From: Psoroptes ovis
Lineage: Eukaryota; Arthropoda; Arachnida; Sarcoptiformes; Psoroptidae
Direction of reading: 5' to 3'
DNA: 64,000 bases
Assembly (NCBI GenBank): GCA_002943765.1
Contig: PQWQ01000029.1
Location: forward strand, 124,001-188,000
Shown here: positions 1 through 13,072 of the stretch, piece after piece
How the letters are laid out: every line of letters starts with the position of its first letter
How positions within the stretch are numbered: the stretch's first letter is position 1
Notes under the pieces: model-generated
The model's database searches: none
What the model saw: only the letters and a program-made list of their open reading frames with translations
What the model was told of the DNA's origin: nothing
Program-made: the position numbers and the translations under genes

Positions 1-462
1 TTATTATTAATATCTTAAGAAATGAAAATAATATTTTCAGATCATTATTTATTATCGTTATTATCGTTTATCGAAATGAAACATGTAATTATCATCATTT
101 ACAATCATCATCATTATTATTGTTATTATCAAATGTATTAATCTATGAATCCTGTATGAAAATATTTGAATGGACTCCATCGACAATATTTTCAGCTCTG
201 AACAGTTCTTTTGAATGGACTTGGTTCATTTATGATTTGAACCCTAGAAAGATTTATGTCTTAATAATCATAAATAATTATTTATTTCCATTTTCTTCAA
301 ACTGAACTCAAATCGATTAATTAATCAAAAATTGCAATAAAAATTTCGATTTCAATTTACAATCATTATCATCATCATTTTGAAACTGAATTTCTTAAGT
401 CATCATAAAAATACCCTTACTAATAATGATAGTCATAAAAATTTATTATCACAAATATATAT

Positions 463-545
463 TTAGGTTGTCCGAAAAGTTCATTCCGATTAATCAATCG
501 AGAGTTGTCACATGAAAATTGGCCATAACTTTTCGGACAACTTAA
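463..545 (+). mobile_element. Short GGTTGTCC fold-back element, type A
   Basis: Reference copy for the family. It starts TTAGGTTGTCCGAAAAGTT and ends with the near-perfect inverse AACTTTTCGGACAACTTAA, within TA-rich flanks. The interior is asymmetric: a CATTCCGATTAATCA-like left part and a CATGAAAATTGGCC right part, which sets orientation. The TA border and the terminal sequence resemble mariner-type elements. There is no coding capacity, so it is a non-autonomous miniature (MITE-like) element. Confidence 0.85.
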
Positions 546-840
546 TATATTTTTAATACACATTGTATATAAATGTATGAATTCTGATCAATCATTTATA
601 TTCTTCGCATTTGCAATAATTGTAATAATTGAAAATTTTCATTAATAACGAGTGATTGAAATTGATTGATTATCGATCCAATGAGATCGTTTTAAAATGA
701 TTCGGAAATGATTTGGAACAAGCAACTCCACTTACCACTTGGTTTTGCTTGGAATCTTTCAATTTTTGGCCATTTTTTGGCCATTTCCAAATATGATAAT
801 TTGACACATTTAAATTATTTCAAATTTTATCATTCATATA

Positions 841-923
841 TTAGATTGTCCGAAAAGTTCATTCGGCTTATTCACAATAGAGTTGCCACATGAAAATCGG
901 CTAAAACTTTTCGGACAATCTAA
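841..923 (+). mobile_element. Fold-back element, type A
   Basis: Ends TTAGATTGTCCGAAAAGTT and ACTTTTCGGACAATCTAA; interior CATTCGGCTTATTCACAATA then CATGAAAATCGGC. Confidence 0.85.
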
Positions 924-1097
924 TGTTATAAATTATGGTCATCATTGTCTACCACTATGCAAATTCAATATAATTATGCATGAATATTGTTGTTTATCAT
1001 TATTATTACCACTGATGATATGATTGAAAACATTCGGGGAAACATTTGACAGATATTTTTGAATATTTTCCCAGGTTGTTTCGTTGCCTTTGGTTAC

Positions 1098-1108
1098 ATA
1101 CACACACA

Positions 1109-1136
<28 letters not shown>
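1098..1136. repeat. (CA)n/(CT)n microsatellite
   Basis: A short CA run followed by about 14 CT units. On the minus strand it makes a spurious Arg-Glu repeat in an open frame. Confidence 0.9.
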
Positions 1137-1140
<4 letters not shown>

Positions 1141-1805
1141 CGAAAAACGTCATTGAATGAACTCCAGTTTGGTCTTTTCCCATTCATAAACAAAATTCAA
1201 ACAAAACATATTCAAATGCTTCCAACCTAACACACAATGGGTGATTGTTCACACGAACCAAATTCTGAATAGAACTAGAGCATAATTAATTAATTATTGA
1301 AACTTTTTGAAAAATTTCAATTAGAAATTTCCATAGAAATCCGCTTGATTTTCAACGAATTTTCATTTCGGAAAATTGTTGAAAATTAAAATTCAACAAA
1401 ATAAACATAAGGGGTTAACCCTTCTGTTATAAATTGTTACCTTACACTTTCCACCAGTTCATGTTGTCCCAGAATCATGTTTTAGTTGGTCGAATTTAGT
1501 TAGTTTTAAATACATTGCTGGCTGTTTTTTTTTGGCCAAAAAAATGAGAAAAAATGAATTAATTTAAATATTCAATGCATTGATGCATAACTGAATAATT
1601 GAATGAAATTGAATAATATTTCAATTAAGTGAATTATCAAAACGAAAAATAAATGGAAAATATTTCCATCATTTTTGATATATTTAGAATCACATGGAAA
1701 ATGAAATTCGGTACAAAGACTTTCATTTTCGAAAAAAGTTATTTTCCAAAAAATAAAAATAAAATAAAATAAAACTTTGCCAAAGTTGATTCATTCTATT
1801 TATTC

Positions 1806-1886
1806 TCAGGTTGTCCAAAAAGTTTTTGCCGATTTTTTCGATAATTTTCTACGATATAATCGACAAAAACTTTCTGGACAACCTAA
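1806..1886. mobile_element. Fold-back element, type C
   Basis: Nearly symmetric arms TTTTTGCCGATT and AATCGACAAAAAC around CGATAATTTTCTACGATATA. Outer ends CAGGTTGTCC and GGACAACCTAA. Confidence 0.8.
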
Positions 1887-2084
1887 ATATTTCTTTGTGT
1901 TTTACAAAGTTAATTTTGATAAACTTGATTTAATTTGATTTGAATCAAACATCATCATCATCATCATTATTATTAAATATATCATTTTGATCAAATGATT
2001 CTTCCTTTTTTTTTGGTGAAAAACACTGAAAAAAAAATTTCAGTAAATATTTTCTTTCAAAGTGAAAATTGAAAACAAAATATA

Positions 2085-2166
2085 TTAGGCTGTCCGAAAA
2101 GTTTATTCGGCTTAATCACAATAGATTTGCCACATGAAAATTGGCCAAAACTTTTCGGACAACCAA
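2085..2166 (+). mobile_element. Fold-back element, type A
   Basis: TTAGGCTGTCCGAAAAGTT left end and ACTTTTCGGACAACC right end, with the type A interior (TTCGGCTTAATCACAATAG then CATGAAAATTGGCC). Confidence 0.85.
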
Positions 2167-3008
2167 AACATATTTTCTTAAATGTATCAAGTTTTATATA
2201 AGAATCTTGGTATCATTATCAGAATGTTTAAGACATCATCATCCACATCATTTTCGAATCGAATATCTTTGATTTTTTGAAACTTATTTTGTTGTTTATT
2301 CAACATCTAAGAAAACATTTCATATTAAGAAAAGCCTAAGCATCACATGATATATTTGATGGAACCAAAATTGAATTAAATAATTAAGAAAAATATACCC
2401 AAATATTCTCTGGATAGATTTTGCTGGGTCTTATTCCTTAATTTTTGCCAGAATTAAGAAAATGTTCCATGTTTTTCAATTTTGTTTCAAAGACACACGA
2501 AGTATTATTCCTTATAATTTGATTACCCATCTTGAAAAAATGGCAGAATTTCGAAATTAGCAGAAACATTGAATAAATGAATGAATGAATGATAAGACTA
2601 TCGTTTACCTTTGAAAATTTTCTTAGTTTTTTTTTATTTCTTAATTTTGAACATATGTACCTCAAAACATAAGTCTTAAACAAACAACTGCAGCAGCATA
2701 ATATGAGTTTTTCCACATGGCCTATAAATATTGAATTCTTTTGAAATCTAATAATATATCAAAATGCAACGGCTGCTGCTGTTGTTGGTGTTGTTGTTCT
2801 TGTTGAATTATTATCATTAAAATGATGATTAAAACATTGTAAACAATTTATTAATCATTTTTCATTTTTTGCTTATTAGCAGATATCTGCTAATAAGACT
2901 GCACAATATGGTGTGTTTTAAAAGTCTTTCGATGCTTAAATAAGTCTTGCACACCAGCAACAACAACCGATGCAGCAGTAAATGTAAGACTCAAAGAGAA
3001 TATTATAT

Positions 3009-3092
3009 TTTGGTTGTCCGAAAAGTTTTGACCGATTTTCATGTGCAATTCTATTGTGATTAAGCCGAATGAACTTTTCGGTTGATCTAATA
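3009..3092 (-). mobile_element. Fold-back element, type A, damaged end
   Basis: Starts TTTTGGTTGTCCGAAAAG and carries the reverse-oriented type A interior. The right end reads TTTTCGGTTGATCTAATA instead of CGGACAACCTAA. A hAT-like element begins directly after it and uses its last 8 bases as target duplication. Confidence 0.8.
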
Positions 3093-3279
3093 CAGTCATT
3101 CTCAACCGGTGTTCCGCGGCACTTTAGTGTTCCGCCAGATTCCAAAAGTGTGCCGCCAAATTTCGGAAATCTAACTCATTCCTTCACTATTCCCTTACTT
3201 GGTGTGCCGCAAGATTTTGGAAATAAAGGCTTTTCCTTTTTTCAGTGTGCCGCGGCGAAAAAAAGGTTGAGAACGACTG
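3093..3279. mobile_element. hAT-type miniature element with 8-bp duplication
   Basis: A 187-bp element with terminal inverted repeats CAGTCATTCTCAACC and GGTTGAGAACGACTG, flanked on both sides by the identical 8 bp ATCTAATA (3085-3092 and 3280-3287). An 8-bp target duplication and CAG...CTG ends are hAT hallmarks, and the ends resemble the Charlie group (CAGTGGTTCTCAA-like, from memory). The interior is GC-richer than its surroundings, with repeated GTGTGCCGC words, and has no transposase. Confidence 0.88.
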
Positions 3280-4184
3280 ATCTAATATATAAATGCATTA
3301 CAGTGAAGCAAACATTGGATAATATAAACAAATAAACAATTGAAACTGTTGTTTATTATTCTCTTATTATTATTTTACAGTCGTTATGTTTCTAAGAATT
3401 TTTCTTCAAAAGGATTTTTCCAAGTATTTCAGTCAAAAATCCACATATTTTAATGATGATATTTACTCTGTGTATGTGTCTAATAATAACCAGAAATTAC
3501 GATTATAATTATCCCATATTCTCGCTTTGAAATAAAAAAAAAATTATGAAATAAAACAGAGACTTTCTATCGAATTAAACGATTAAAATATCGTATATTC
3601 ACCATGGTTGAATGGTGAATTTATTTCACACGATACCTCTTAAATTACTTATAGGCCTTGAAATGTAAGATAATATCTGCCAAACAATAACAATAATAAT
3701 GATGATAATCTCTGGTTTTTAAGAAAACCGTCTTTGATCATGATCATTTTTCAAGAAATCATTTTTCAGTGAATTTTTTTTTTCAAATTTTCAAAGGAAA
3801 TTTCTCCATCTTATATTTCGCATCTTAAGTATTTCCTCCAATAGTTTGCCATTTTTTCGCAAATTTTCAATATTCAACATTGAATTAGCTTCTTTTGAAA
3901 TTCTTAAGAAAATTTCCTTTTGTCTTACATTTGTCAGCGGAAAGAGAATTTTCTAAGAAAAAAATTTTATTTTTCTGCCCTTGAGCTATTTTCAAAAGAT
4001 GCATAAGCAATGAATGGATGAATGAATAAATGGAACAAAAAACAATGAAAATAATTTGAAAAATGTTTTCTGATTCAAAATAATATGAATAAGTTTTTCA
4101 AGCAAATGGCTCAGCTCTTGCCAAATGCAAATATGTCAACGAAAAACGATTTCGAGCCAATAATTTGTCAATATTATTTGGCTT

Positions 4185-4263
4185 GGATTGTCCCATAAGT
4201 TCTTGGCGTTTTTTAAATTTTTTTATTCGGAAAAAAACGGCAAGAACTTATAGGACAACCCGA
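4185..4263. mobile_element. Fold-back element, type B
   Basis: Symmetric type B copy: TTGTCCCATAAGTTCTTGGC arm answered by GGCAAGAACTTATAGGACAA. The centre is an AT-rich TTTAAATTTTTTTATTCGG stretch. The TCCCATAAG end differs from the TCCGAAAAG end of types A and C. Confidence 0.82.
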
Positions 4264-5068
4264 AATTTGGCTTGGAAAATATGCCAAAAAAAAATGTCAG
4301 AAAATTTCAATTTTTATTGGTTTTTAATTTCGCCAACGATTTTCTCCTTTGATTATTATTTCTACATGAATTTCCACTGATTTTCCATTGAAATTTCGTG
4401 AATGTCAAATGCATATATTTTCAATTATTTTCAATTTTTCTCTGAATTTTATTCCGTTTTTGATTTGTTTTTGAATATGAATATAAATGTATGCCCGTAG
4501 ACACACATAATTATTCAAATTTTATTTTGATTTTATCTGGTCTCTGAAGATGTTCGAAGAAAAATCACTGGGGGCCATAGAAAGAAAAAAAAATTTTTTT
4601 CCACATTAAATATTCATAAGACTTTGGGCACAACCAATTCAAGTTCTCTCGGTCTCTCTCCACTTGATAAGTGCTGGCATGCAAAACATTTATATGAAAA
4701 CTAATAATAATAATAATAATCAATTCATTTGTAAAAACATGAATTATGATTATTATTTCGTTTTCATTTTATTTTCAATTAGATTTTTCCATTGAAATCA
4801 TATGATGAATATGATTTGTATAAATATGAATATTTTCTCCCATATTTATTTCTTTGATAATGAAATTTTCATTTCAAAAATCATTAAAGTAAAATGAATA
4901 AATCAGTTGTATATTTACAATTTTTCATTATTTATTATTTTATTTATTTCCATGATTATTAATTGAAAATTCAAATGAAATTGAAATGAAAACAAATTAA
5001 ATAAATGACATTTTATTTCATTTCTATTCGGGTGTTCATTTGTCATATTGAAAATTTTTCGTATATTA

Positions 5069-5149
5069 TTAGGCTGTCCGAAAAGTTCTGATCGATTTTC
5101 ATGTGACAACTCTATTGATTAAGCGAAATGAATTTTTCGGACAGCTTAA
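5069..5149 (-). mobile_element. Fold-back element, type A
   Basis: TTAGGCTGTCCGAAAAGTTC left and TTTTTCGGACAGCTTAA right, with reverse-oriented type A interior (GATTTTCATGTGACAACTC). Confidence 0.82.
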
Positions 5150-6076
5150 TAATATATATAAATAGCATTTACCCAATATATTTCTATTAGGTCCCATCCA
5201 TTCCTGCAAAAATCATCATTCATAATTGATTCAATCCATATCCGATTATGATTGTATGTAGAATTAAAATTTGACATTTTGCATTTGGTACAATTTCATT
5301 AGAAATGAACAATATTTTCAATTAATTAAAAATTTTGACAATTATCATCATTCTCATTATTATCATTGAATTAATGTTCGAAATCATATGAAAAATAATT
5401 ATTTTATTTTTTCGTTGACATAATTTCATTTGAATTCATTAAATTTTGATTCAAAATAATGATAATGATGATGATGAATTCATTCCCTTTTCATCATCAT
5501 TTTTTGGCCCAAAATGGTCAATGCAGTGGCACATCTTAACAAACAAACCGATGCACCCATAGTTGAAAATTTGTGTTTGCGTGCTTTGAAATGTCCGTGA
5601 ATGAAACGCTGTTTATCTATGAATGATTTGAAATACCATTGCACACACGCATACACCCAAATACACCATACAGATACACATGGACAAAATAATATCATCG
5701 AAAAATCCACGAATCCGAAAAATAAATTATTTGACAAATTATGTCATTTTGATTTTCTCTTCCCCTTCATCATTTTGACATACCAAAGAGAATGAGGAGT
5801 AGAAATATTTGAAATAATGAAAATAAATAATGGAAGACATAGTAATACACGTAAATATTCATTTATTTTCCCATTCCATTCCATTTTTCATTATTTGAAA
5901 AACGCTAGCCTTGATTTGTGCAAAAATAAATAAATGAATTTCTGAGCTACAAATCAGCATCCAAATAATTCAAGATCGGAAAAAAAATTCAAAGTAAAAA
6001 ATAATAATAAATGAATTGAATTGTCGGAAATGATTGAAATGATTGAAATTCCATGAATGATAGCAATAATACCATA

Positions 6077-6159
6077 TTAGGTTGTCCGGAAAGTTTTGGT
6101 CGATTTTCATGAGCAACTCTCGATTGATTAAGCCGAATTAACTTTTCGTACAACCTAAT
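6077..6159 (-). mobile_element. Fold-back element, type A
   Basis: TTAGGTTGTCCGGAAAGTTTT left and AACTTTTCGTACAACCTAA right, reverse type A interior. Confidence 0.84.
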
Positions 6160-6494
6160 ACTGAACTATTGATCAATTGCTGTTGCTCCTGTTGTTGTTC
6201 TATGAATGTGTGATATATGAGAAATTATTTATTAAAACAAACAAATAAACAAACAGCAGAAAAATAGTTTTAAATTTCGATTTCTTTTGAAATTTTCCGT
6301 TCATTTTTTTCTAAGAAAAAATTGAGATAATAAATTGTGAAATTCATTGAGATAATAAATGGCAAGAATTTGCTTCGAGAATATCTTATTGAAATCCTTT
6401 GAATTTCTTGAAGAATTTCTTAAAGAATCCTTTAGTTTTTTGTTTTTTGTTTTACTTTGTTCTTTTTCCCATGCAATAATCGATCATTTGATAA

Positions 6495-6545
6495 ATGAAT
6501 TGAATGAATGAATGAATGAATTGAATTGAATTGAATTGAATTGAA
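6495..6545. repeat. TGAA and TTGAA tandem repeat
   Basis: TGAA units (about 6495-6520) run into five perfect TTGAA units (6521-6545). The word is common in the window but this is its longest pentamer run. Confidence 0.85.
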
Positions 6546-6760
6546 TTTTCAGTTCTCTTCTTTTGGCTCTCACTGAGCAGCTCTGTATTAATTCATATTT
6601 CATTTTTCATTGTATACCATCATCATCATCATCATCATCAACACTCATCTTTTCACACATATATTATCAGTTTTTCAAGTTTCACATTTTTCAAAAATGT
6701 TCAAATGATATTTATTATTAAATATTAAAAAATGATCATCAATTTATTATTATTATTATC

Positions 6761-6841
6761 TGGTTGTCCGAAAAGTTTATTCGGCTTAATCACAGTAGAG
6801 TTGCTACATGAAAATTGGCTAAAACTTTTCGGACAGCTTAA
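6761..6841 (+). mobile_element. Fold-back element, type A
   Basis: TGGTTGTCCGAAAAGTTTATT left and AACTTTTCGGACAGCTTAA right; interior CGGCTTAATCACAGTAGAG. Confidence 0.84.
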
Positions 6842-7114
6842 TATTTTCATATTTATTCACTGATAAAATGAATATTTTTCATTCATGAAATTAAGAAATA
6901 GAAATTTACAAGTATTTTGCCTTCTTACATTCATTTACACAATTATTTACTCTGTATATTTTCAATTTTCTTGGTTGATCAAAGATAATTTATTAAACAC
7001 ACACACACACATTTATTTCAGTTTGACTTGGCAACAATTTATGACATTTTTCCAAAAATAATAATAATAATAATCCATACATAATGAATAATACTGAATA
7101 TTTTATAAAGTATT

Positions 7115-7195
7115 TTAGGTTGTCCCATAAGTTTTTGCCATTTTTTAAATTTTTTTTCATTCAAAAAAACGGCAAGAACTTATGGGACAATCTAA
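7115..7195. mobile_element. Fold-back element, type B
   Basis: TTAGGTTGTCCCATAAGTTT left and GAACTTATGGGACAATCTAA right around an AT-rich centre. Confidence 0.84.
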
Positions 7196-7668
7196 TATTT
7201 TGCAATATTTTTTTTGTTGACCAATATAAATTGTACCGAACAATACCGAATACTTGGTTGATATTGTTTATTGAATTGATTATTCAATTCAATTCAATTA
7301 TACTTTCACACTTTTGGTCAAATTGTTATTGACCAGATAATAATATTTAATCTTTTTGTACTGAATTATGTTTTGTGAATGAATGTGTGAAAGTGGAAAA
7401 AGTTTTAAATTTTTTTCTTTTAAATAATGAAATTTGAAACTTTTTACAATTCATTTCATTTCAATTAAATTCAATTCATTCAAATTCTTCTCATAGAAAT
7501 TTCATTGAAATGAATTGTGTGTGAATTGTGGAAAGAATTTTCACATCTTTATTTTTAAAATTTCAATTGTTTATTTATTTATTTATTTATTTATCTGTTT
7601 GTGAAGCCATTATTCTTTGGCCACATATTTATCTTTTACTAAACAGAATTGTCGGTATATTATTCTAA

Positions 7669-7748
7669 TTAGGTTGTCCGTAAAGTTCATTTCGATTAAT
7701 CGATAGAGTTGCTCTTGGAAATTGGCCAGTACTTTTCGGACAATCTAA
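7669..7748 (+). mobile_element. Fold-back element, type A
   Basis: TTAGGTTGTCCGTAAAGTTC left and ACTTTTCGGACAATCTAA right; interior diverged (GATTAATCGATAGAGTTGCT). Confidence 0.82.
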
Positions 7749-8137
7749 TATTATTATTATTAAAATCATTATTATCATATAGTCTTATCGTGTGCTGCAC
7801 ACACAGAAAAAATAGAATATTTATTTATTCGTTTATTTATTCCAAGTATTTACACATATATTTGTGATGAAATTCACATTTTAATTCAAAGAATTTGAGA
7901 TTATACATATTTTTTATTCATTATTTGGAGACTATTCATTGTTTGGCTTTCATTGCTTGCTTGTACTATTGTCGAATAATAATAATGATCATGATAGACG
8001 ACCATTTTCTCACTCATATATCGACCAACTGAGCGACCATTTTTGAAAAATTCTGAAATCCGGCCCCGAAACATTTCATTTCATTTCATTCGAATATAAT
8101 TCCAAATATTTTTCATCATTTGTCGCCATAAATATTA

Positions 8138-8220
8138 TTAGGTTGTCCAATAAGTTCTTGCCGATTTTCTCGATGATTTTCTACGATATAATCGGCAAAA
8201 ATACTTTTCGAACAATCTAA
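8138..8220. mobile_element. Fold-back element, type C
   Basis: TTAGGTTGTCCAATAAGTTC left, TACTTTTCGAACAATCTAA right, centre CGATGATTTTCTACGATATA. The AATAAG bases of the left arm are intermediate between types B and C. Confidence 0.8.
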
Positions 8221-8538
8221 TAAAATTGCCGAGCAGAAATGATAAAATTCTTTCGATTCTAATTTATTTTCATTGTTGAAAATTGAAAAAATATATAAAT
8301 GAAAATGAAAAAACATCCATTTATTTATTTCAAAATGAAAACAACAATAATAATAATAATAATAATAAACAATGTGATTGTTTAATGAAAATTTTGGAAA
8401 TTGTAAATTACGAAAAAGAACATAGAAACGAACATAGAATTCTTCTTGCCTCGCTCTCACCTCCGGAAGATTATCATTATGAATCATCATCATTTGTTCA
8501 TACATATATTTTGAAAAATAGATTGAATTTTTGGTAGA

Positions 8539-8620
8539 TAGATTGTCCGAAATGTTCATTCGGATTAATCAATCGAGAGTTGCCGCATGAAAATCGGCCA
8601 AAACTTTTCGGACAACCTAA
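8539..8620 (+). mobile_element. Fold-back element, type A
   Basis: TAGATTGTCCGAAATGTTC left and AACTTTTCGGACAACCTAA right, with CATTCGGATTAATCAATCG and GCATGAAAATCGGCC inside. Confidence 0.85.
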
Positions 8621-9716
8621 TATATATCAAATTTTCTCATATTTTTCAGCGAAAATGAAAATAATAATAATTTTCAAAGATAATAATGATGAATTTTGTC
8701 TCAAATGTCATTCAGAAAAAAATAGGGATTTTTCATTTCTCTCTCTCCTGTTTCAATCGCACATATTTTGTGCTAAATTAATTTTCAATTTTCAAATTTT
8801 TTATTCCGTGTGAATTTAGTCTTTTTCAACGAAATTCTCAAATTTTCAAAATTTCAAACATTCAAAAATGAATGAATATTCATTCATTTGAATAAACGAG
8901 TTTTTAATGATGGACATTATTTCAGCATTATTATTCCTTATTTAGAGCGAAGAAATTCATGAAAATAAAGAATTTTCTTCGAGATTCTTCGTCTTTTATT
9001 TTTAGATTTAAGAAATTCTAATATCTTGGTCACTAAGACTTAGTGACTCGTAATGAGTGAATAAAATTCAACGTCTTAATGATCTTCCATGTCTGAATTG
9101 TGTCTTATTCTCTCTCCTTTTTTTCACTCTTCTTAATGACTTAATGAATCAATATTCATAGAATGCACAGACTTTGACATTCAATGATTGAATATGAATT
9201 TTTCAATATTTCAATTTAATATTTGATTAATACATTTTCGACTTTGAAATGTCAAAAATGTTCGCTTTTTGAATTCGACAATATTTTTCTGTCTCATTAA
9301 ACTAATAAATGAATGAATGAATCCACTATATTTTCACATTGAAAATGATTGAATGAATTGAATGAATCAATGAATGAATTGAATGAATATTTGTCCGATA
9401 TTTCACAAGGACAAGTATCAACACTGAACAACCCTGAACACAAATTTCAGTGGATTCATAAATTTCACAAAATTTTAATATTCCTTTATTCGAATATTGA
9501 TTTTCTCGAGTTCATAATTCATACAAATAAAATACTGATGATATTCCTTTTCATTTGAAAAGGAAATATAAAATGAATGAAATAAAATAAAAACAGTGTT
9601 GAAAAATTGGTCGCCGAATAATGGAAAAATGAAAATTTTGGGTCCAAAATTCGGATCCGAAAATGAAAATTCGGTTCCAAAAACATAATAATAACAATAC
9701 ACATTTGACACTTTAT

Positions 9717-9799
9717 TAAGGTTGTCCGAAAAAATTATTCGGCTTAATCAATCGAGTGTTGCCACATGAAAATTGGCCAAAACTTTTCGGACAGCCTAT
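9717..9799 (+). mobile_element. Fold-back element, type A
   Basis: TTAAGGTTGTCCGAAAAAATT left and AACTTTTCGGACAGCCTA right; type A interior. Confidence 0.84.
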
Positions 9800-10440
9800 T
9801 TATTATTATCATTATTATTGATCAAAAAAATTTTGATGTGGAAAAAAAATTGGGTTCCACTAAATAATAATAATAATAATCATAGATTCATTTATTCATA
9901 TTCATTCATTCACATTGAACATCATTATTATTTATTTGTTATTTATTTATTTAAAATAAAATAAAAATGAAAATGAAATGAATAAATATGAATTCATATT
10001 CATTTCTATAGTTTCCCGCTTCATTATTATTATTATTATTATCATTATTATTGATATTTATATGTGTATTTGTATGAATTCTCCTAAACAGTGAATTTCT
10101 CCATCTCCATCTCACATACATGAATGTATTCATTATTTTTATTTTTCATTGAAATTCGAATGAAATTCACGATTTGTCGAATATTTTGTTTGTTTTGGCA
10201 TAGATGAATGTGTTCTCATTGACTGACTAATAATGTATTTTTTTCTGAGACTATTTATTTGTACAGTGTTTTTTGAATAAGTATGCGTGGATGTTTGTTT
10301 GTTTGTTTGTCAATTTATATTTGCACATCCATACACATCCAAACACTCTTTCAATTATGGCAAAATCAAAAACAAATGTCATCAGATTCATAATTTTTTT
10401 CTCCATTCTTCACTATTTTATATGTTAAAAATATATATTT

Positions 10441-10523
10441 TTGGTTGTCCGAAAAGTTTTATTCGGCTTAATCAATGAAGAGTTTGGTCATGAAAATTGG
10501 CCAAAACTTTTCGGACAATCTAA
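10441..10523 (+). mobile_element. Fold-back element, type A
   Basis: TTGGTTGTCCGAAAAGTTTT left and AACTTTTCGGACAATCTAA right; interior ATTCGGCTTAATCAATGAAG. Confidence 0.84.
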
Positions 10524-11549
10524 TATTTGATATGTACACAATTCCGATTGAATTCGATTGACTTTGTCAATTTTGTTATATTTTATTAATAATAATAATA
10601 ATAATAATAAGAGGCAAAAAGCAAAATTGACATTTTTTTTTTATTTTGAAATTGAGAATTTCAATTTTTTCGAAGAGAGAAAATGAAAATTTCAAAATTA
10701 TTCTGGAAAAAAAAACATATCGCAAATAATAAATATAAAATTCCAAGGCAAATTATTCGTATATGAAAGTATTTCATTGGAATTTGTGTGCTCTCGAATC
10801 AAATCAAATCAAAACAAATAAAGTTTTAAATTTTTGAAAGTGATATCATGAAAATTTGTTTATCCAAAATTCAAAATTTGACAAATTTTGAATTTATTAT
10901 TATTATTATTGCCAGCTCTTTGTTATTTGTTTTTTTTTCTTTTTTTCAATATTTAATTATGAAATTCAAATAATAAATTTCTTCTTAAATAAATACATCC
11001 AAGGTAGATTATTAGGACCAAAAAATTTGACCCGTGAATACTCTTGCTCAATAACAACGAATAATTCTCGATTCAAACCAAACTAAAATAATAATACACA
11101 AAATAATCATATGAAATGAAATTCGAAAGTCATTTATTCAAAGAAAAATCAATTTCAATATTTTATTTCCATAAATGATTTCCACATTTATATTTTACAT
11201 TTATTTTATTTCAATTTCATTTTTTTTCATCTCCATAGTCTACAATTACATTAAATTAGATTATGTGTCCAACCAATCAATGAATTTCAATAATAATAAT
11301 TTCAAAATATATAATATTTGTTTTCATAACTTTATTATTGAATCAATTTATCATTTCGTTCTTTTATTATTTTTATATTAATAAATTCAAATGATTGGTC
11401 AATCAACATTTATTATTATTTATATTTATTATTTTATTCCATTCATTATTACTATCGATTGATTGATTGATTGATTGACCACCGTAGTCAACAACAATCG
11501 AAACATTGATTAAAACATATAAAATGTAATAATGTTGGTGGTGGTGGTC

Positions 11550-11569
11550 AAAAAAAAAAAAAAAAAAAA
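11550..11569. repeat. Poly-A tract
   Basis: Twenty consecutive A after a GTGGTGGTGGTC stretch. No gene-like sequence precedes it, so it is not evidence of a retrocopy. Confidence 0.9.
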
Positions 11570-11973
11570 GAAAATTTCATTTCATTTCGGTACATTTCAT
11601 TTAAATATATTTCCATTTACATTTAATGACTTAAATACAAAACAATAATAATAATAATAATAATAATGATTTAAACGCATATATATTATGAAAACAAATG
11701 ACATTTCTTACTTTTACTGGTATGAAATGAATTAACAAATAATAATGAAATAATGATTAAATAAATAAATAATGCATTTTAAATGTATTGTTATTTCCAT
11801 TTACAATGCTTTCAATTATCATTATTGTTCTTATTATTATTGCTGAAACACTTAAGCATTTTAAGTATTCAAAAATATTAAAATGTATTCTACAACAAAT
11901 ATACCAAAAAATACAAGGCATTATTTGATATTATTTTTCCAAAACATTACATTGTCTATTGTTATTATTAATA

Positions 11974-12055
11974 ATAGGCTGTCCGAAAAGTTGATTCGGC
12001 TTAATCACAATAGAGTTGTTGAATGAAAATCGTCTAAAACTTTTCGGACAATCTA
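11974..12055 (+). mobile_element. Fold-back element, type A
   Basis: ATAGGCTGTCCGAAAAGTTG left and AACTTTTCGGACAATCTAA right; interior ATTCGGCTTAATCACAATAG. Confidence 0.84.
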
Positions 12056-12721
12056 ATATATTATTTTGTTTTTTTTGCTTTGCTTTTTTCTCTAATATGT
12101 ATTTGAATTCATTGTCAATGAATTTAATGAATTTTCTCTTTCGTTGTTGTTGTTGTTTGTAAGGTGTGGAAACAAATAAATTTCTTGTACAATTCTTAAG
12201 GATTCAATAAGTATTTCTTGATTTCATTTCATTTGTTTCATTTCATTCCTGTATTTCCATCATGTAATTCTGTATTGTTTCTATGTAGAATTACATGCTG
12301 AAAATGTTGAAAATACAGGAATGAAATGAAAAAAAAAGCAAAAAAACAAAATACAATTTCACACTGTTTTTTATGAATTAATGAATGAATGAATGAATGA
12401 ATGAATGACAAATCTGACAAAATGACAAAAACATAATGATAATAATGATTGCTTGCTTGATGCTTGATGCTTCTACAACAAACGACAAAGCTACACAGAT
12501 TTTCAATACAATTTCAATTGAAAATAATTGAAGAAAATCAAACAACAATAACCAATGGAACAAAAGCCTGAAACTATTGAATATTGAATATTGAATCCCG
12601 AAAGTATTAATAATAAATATACGCTTAGAATTTCAATATATTCAAGAGAGCGAATATTGAAAATTAATTTTTGACTTATTTGATTTTTACGCGCGGACCG
12701 TATTCGGTCTAAATTTTAATA

Positions 12722-12803
12722 TTAGGTTGTCCCATAAGTTCTTGTAGTTTTTTAAATTTTTTTTTTCATTCGAAAAACGGCCAAAACTTATGGGACAACC
12801 TAA
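12722..12803. mobile_element. Fold-back element, type B
   Basis: TTAGGTTGTCCCATAAGTTC left and AACTTATGGGACAACCTAA right around TTTTTTAAATTTTTTTTTTC. Confidence 0.85.
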
Positions 12804-12989
12804 TATAATTTTCCCTGTTTCACATTTCCCCTAAACACATTTATATCGATTACATTTTTTTTTGTTCAACTTTGTGACAACAAATGGCAGCAAATGATAT
12901 CAATAATCTTTCTAAAAATCTCCTACTCCTAAACGTTGTCAAATGTTGAAAATGAATGTGTTTTTTGTTGTGAATGAAAACAGATATAT

Positions 12990-13072
12990 TTAGATTGTCC
13001 GAAAAATTTTGGCCGATTTTCATGTGGCAACTTTATTGTGATTAAGCCGAATGAACTTTTCGGACAATCTAA
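12990..13072 (-). mobile_element. Fold-back element, type A
   Basis: TTAGATTGTCCGAAAAATTT left and AACTTTTCGGACAATCTAA right; reverse type A interior with CATGTGGCAAC. Confidence 0.85.

Noticed and set aside
8116..8559. 147-codon minus-strand open frame
   Set aside because: It begins and ends inside fold-back elements and passes through AAT microsatellite; composition is not coding-like.
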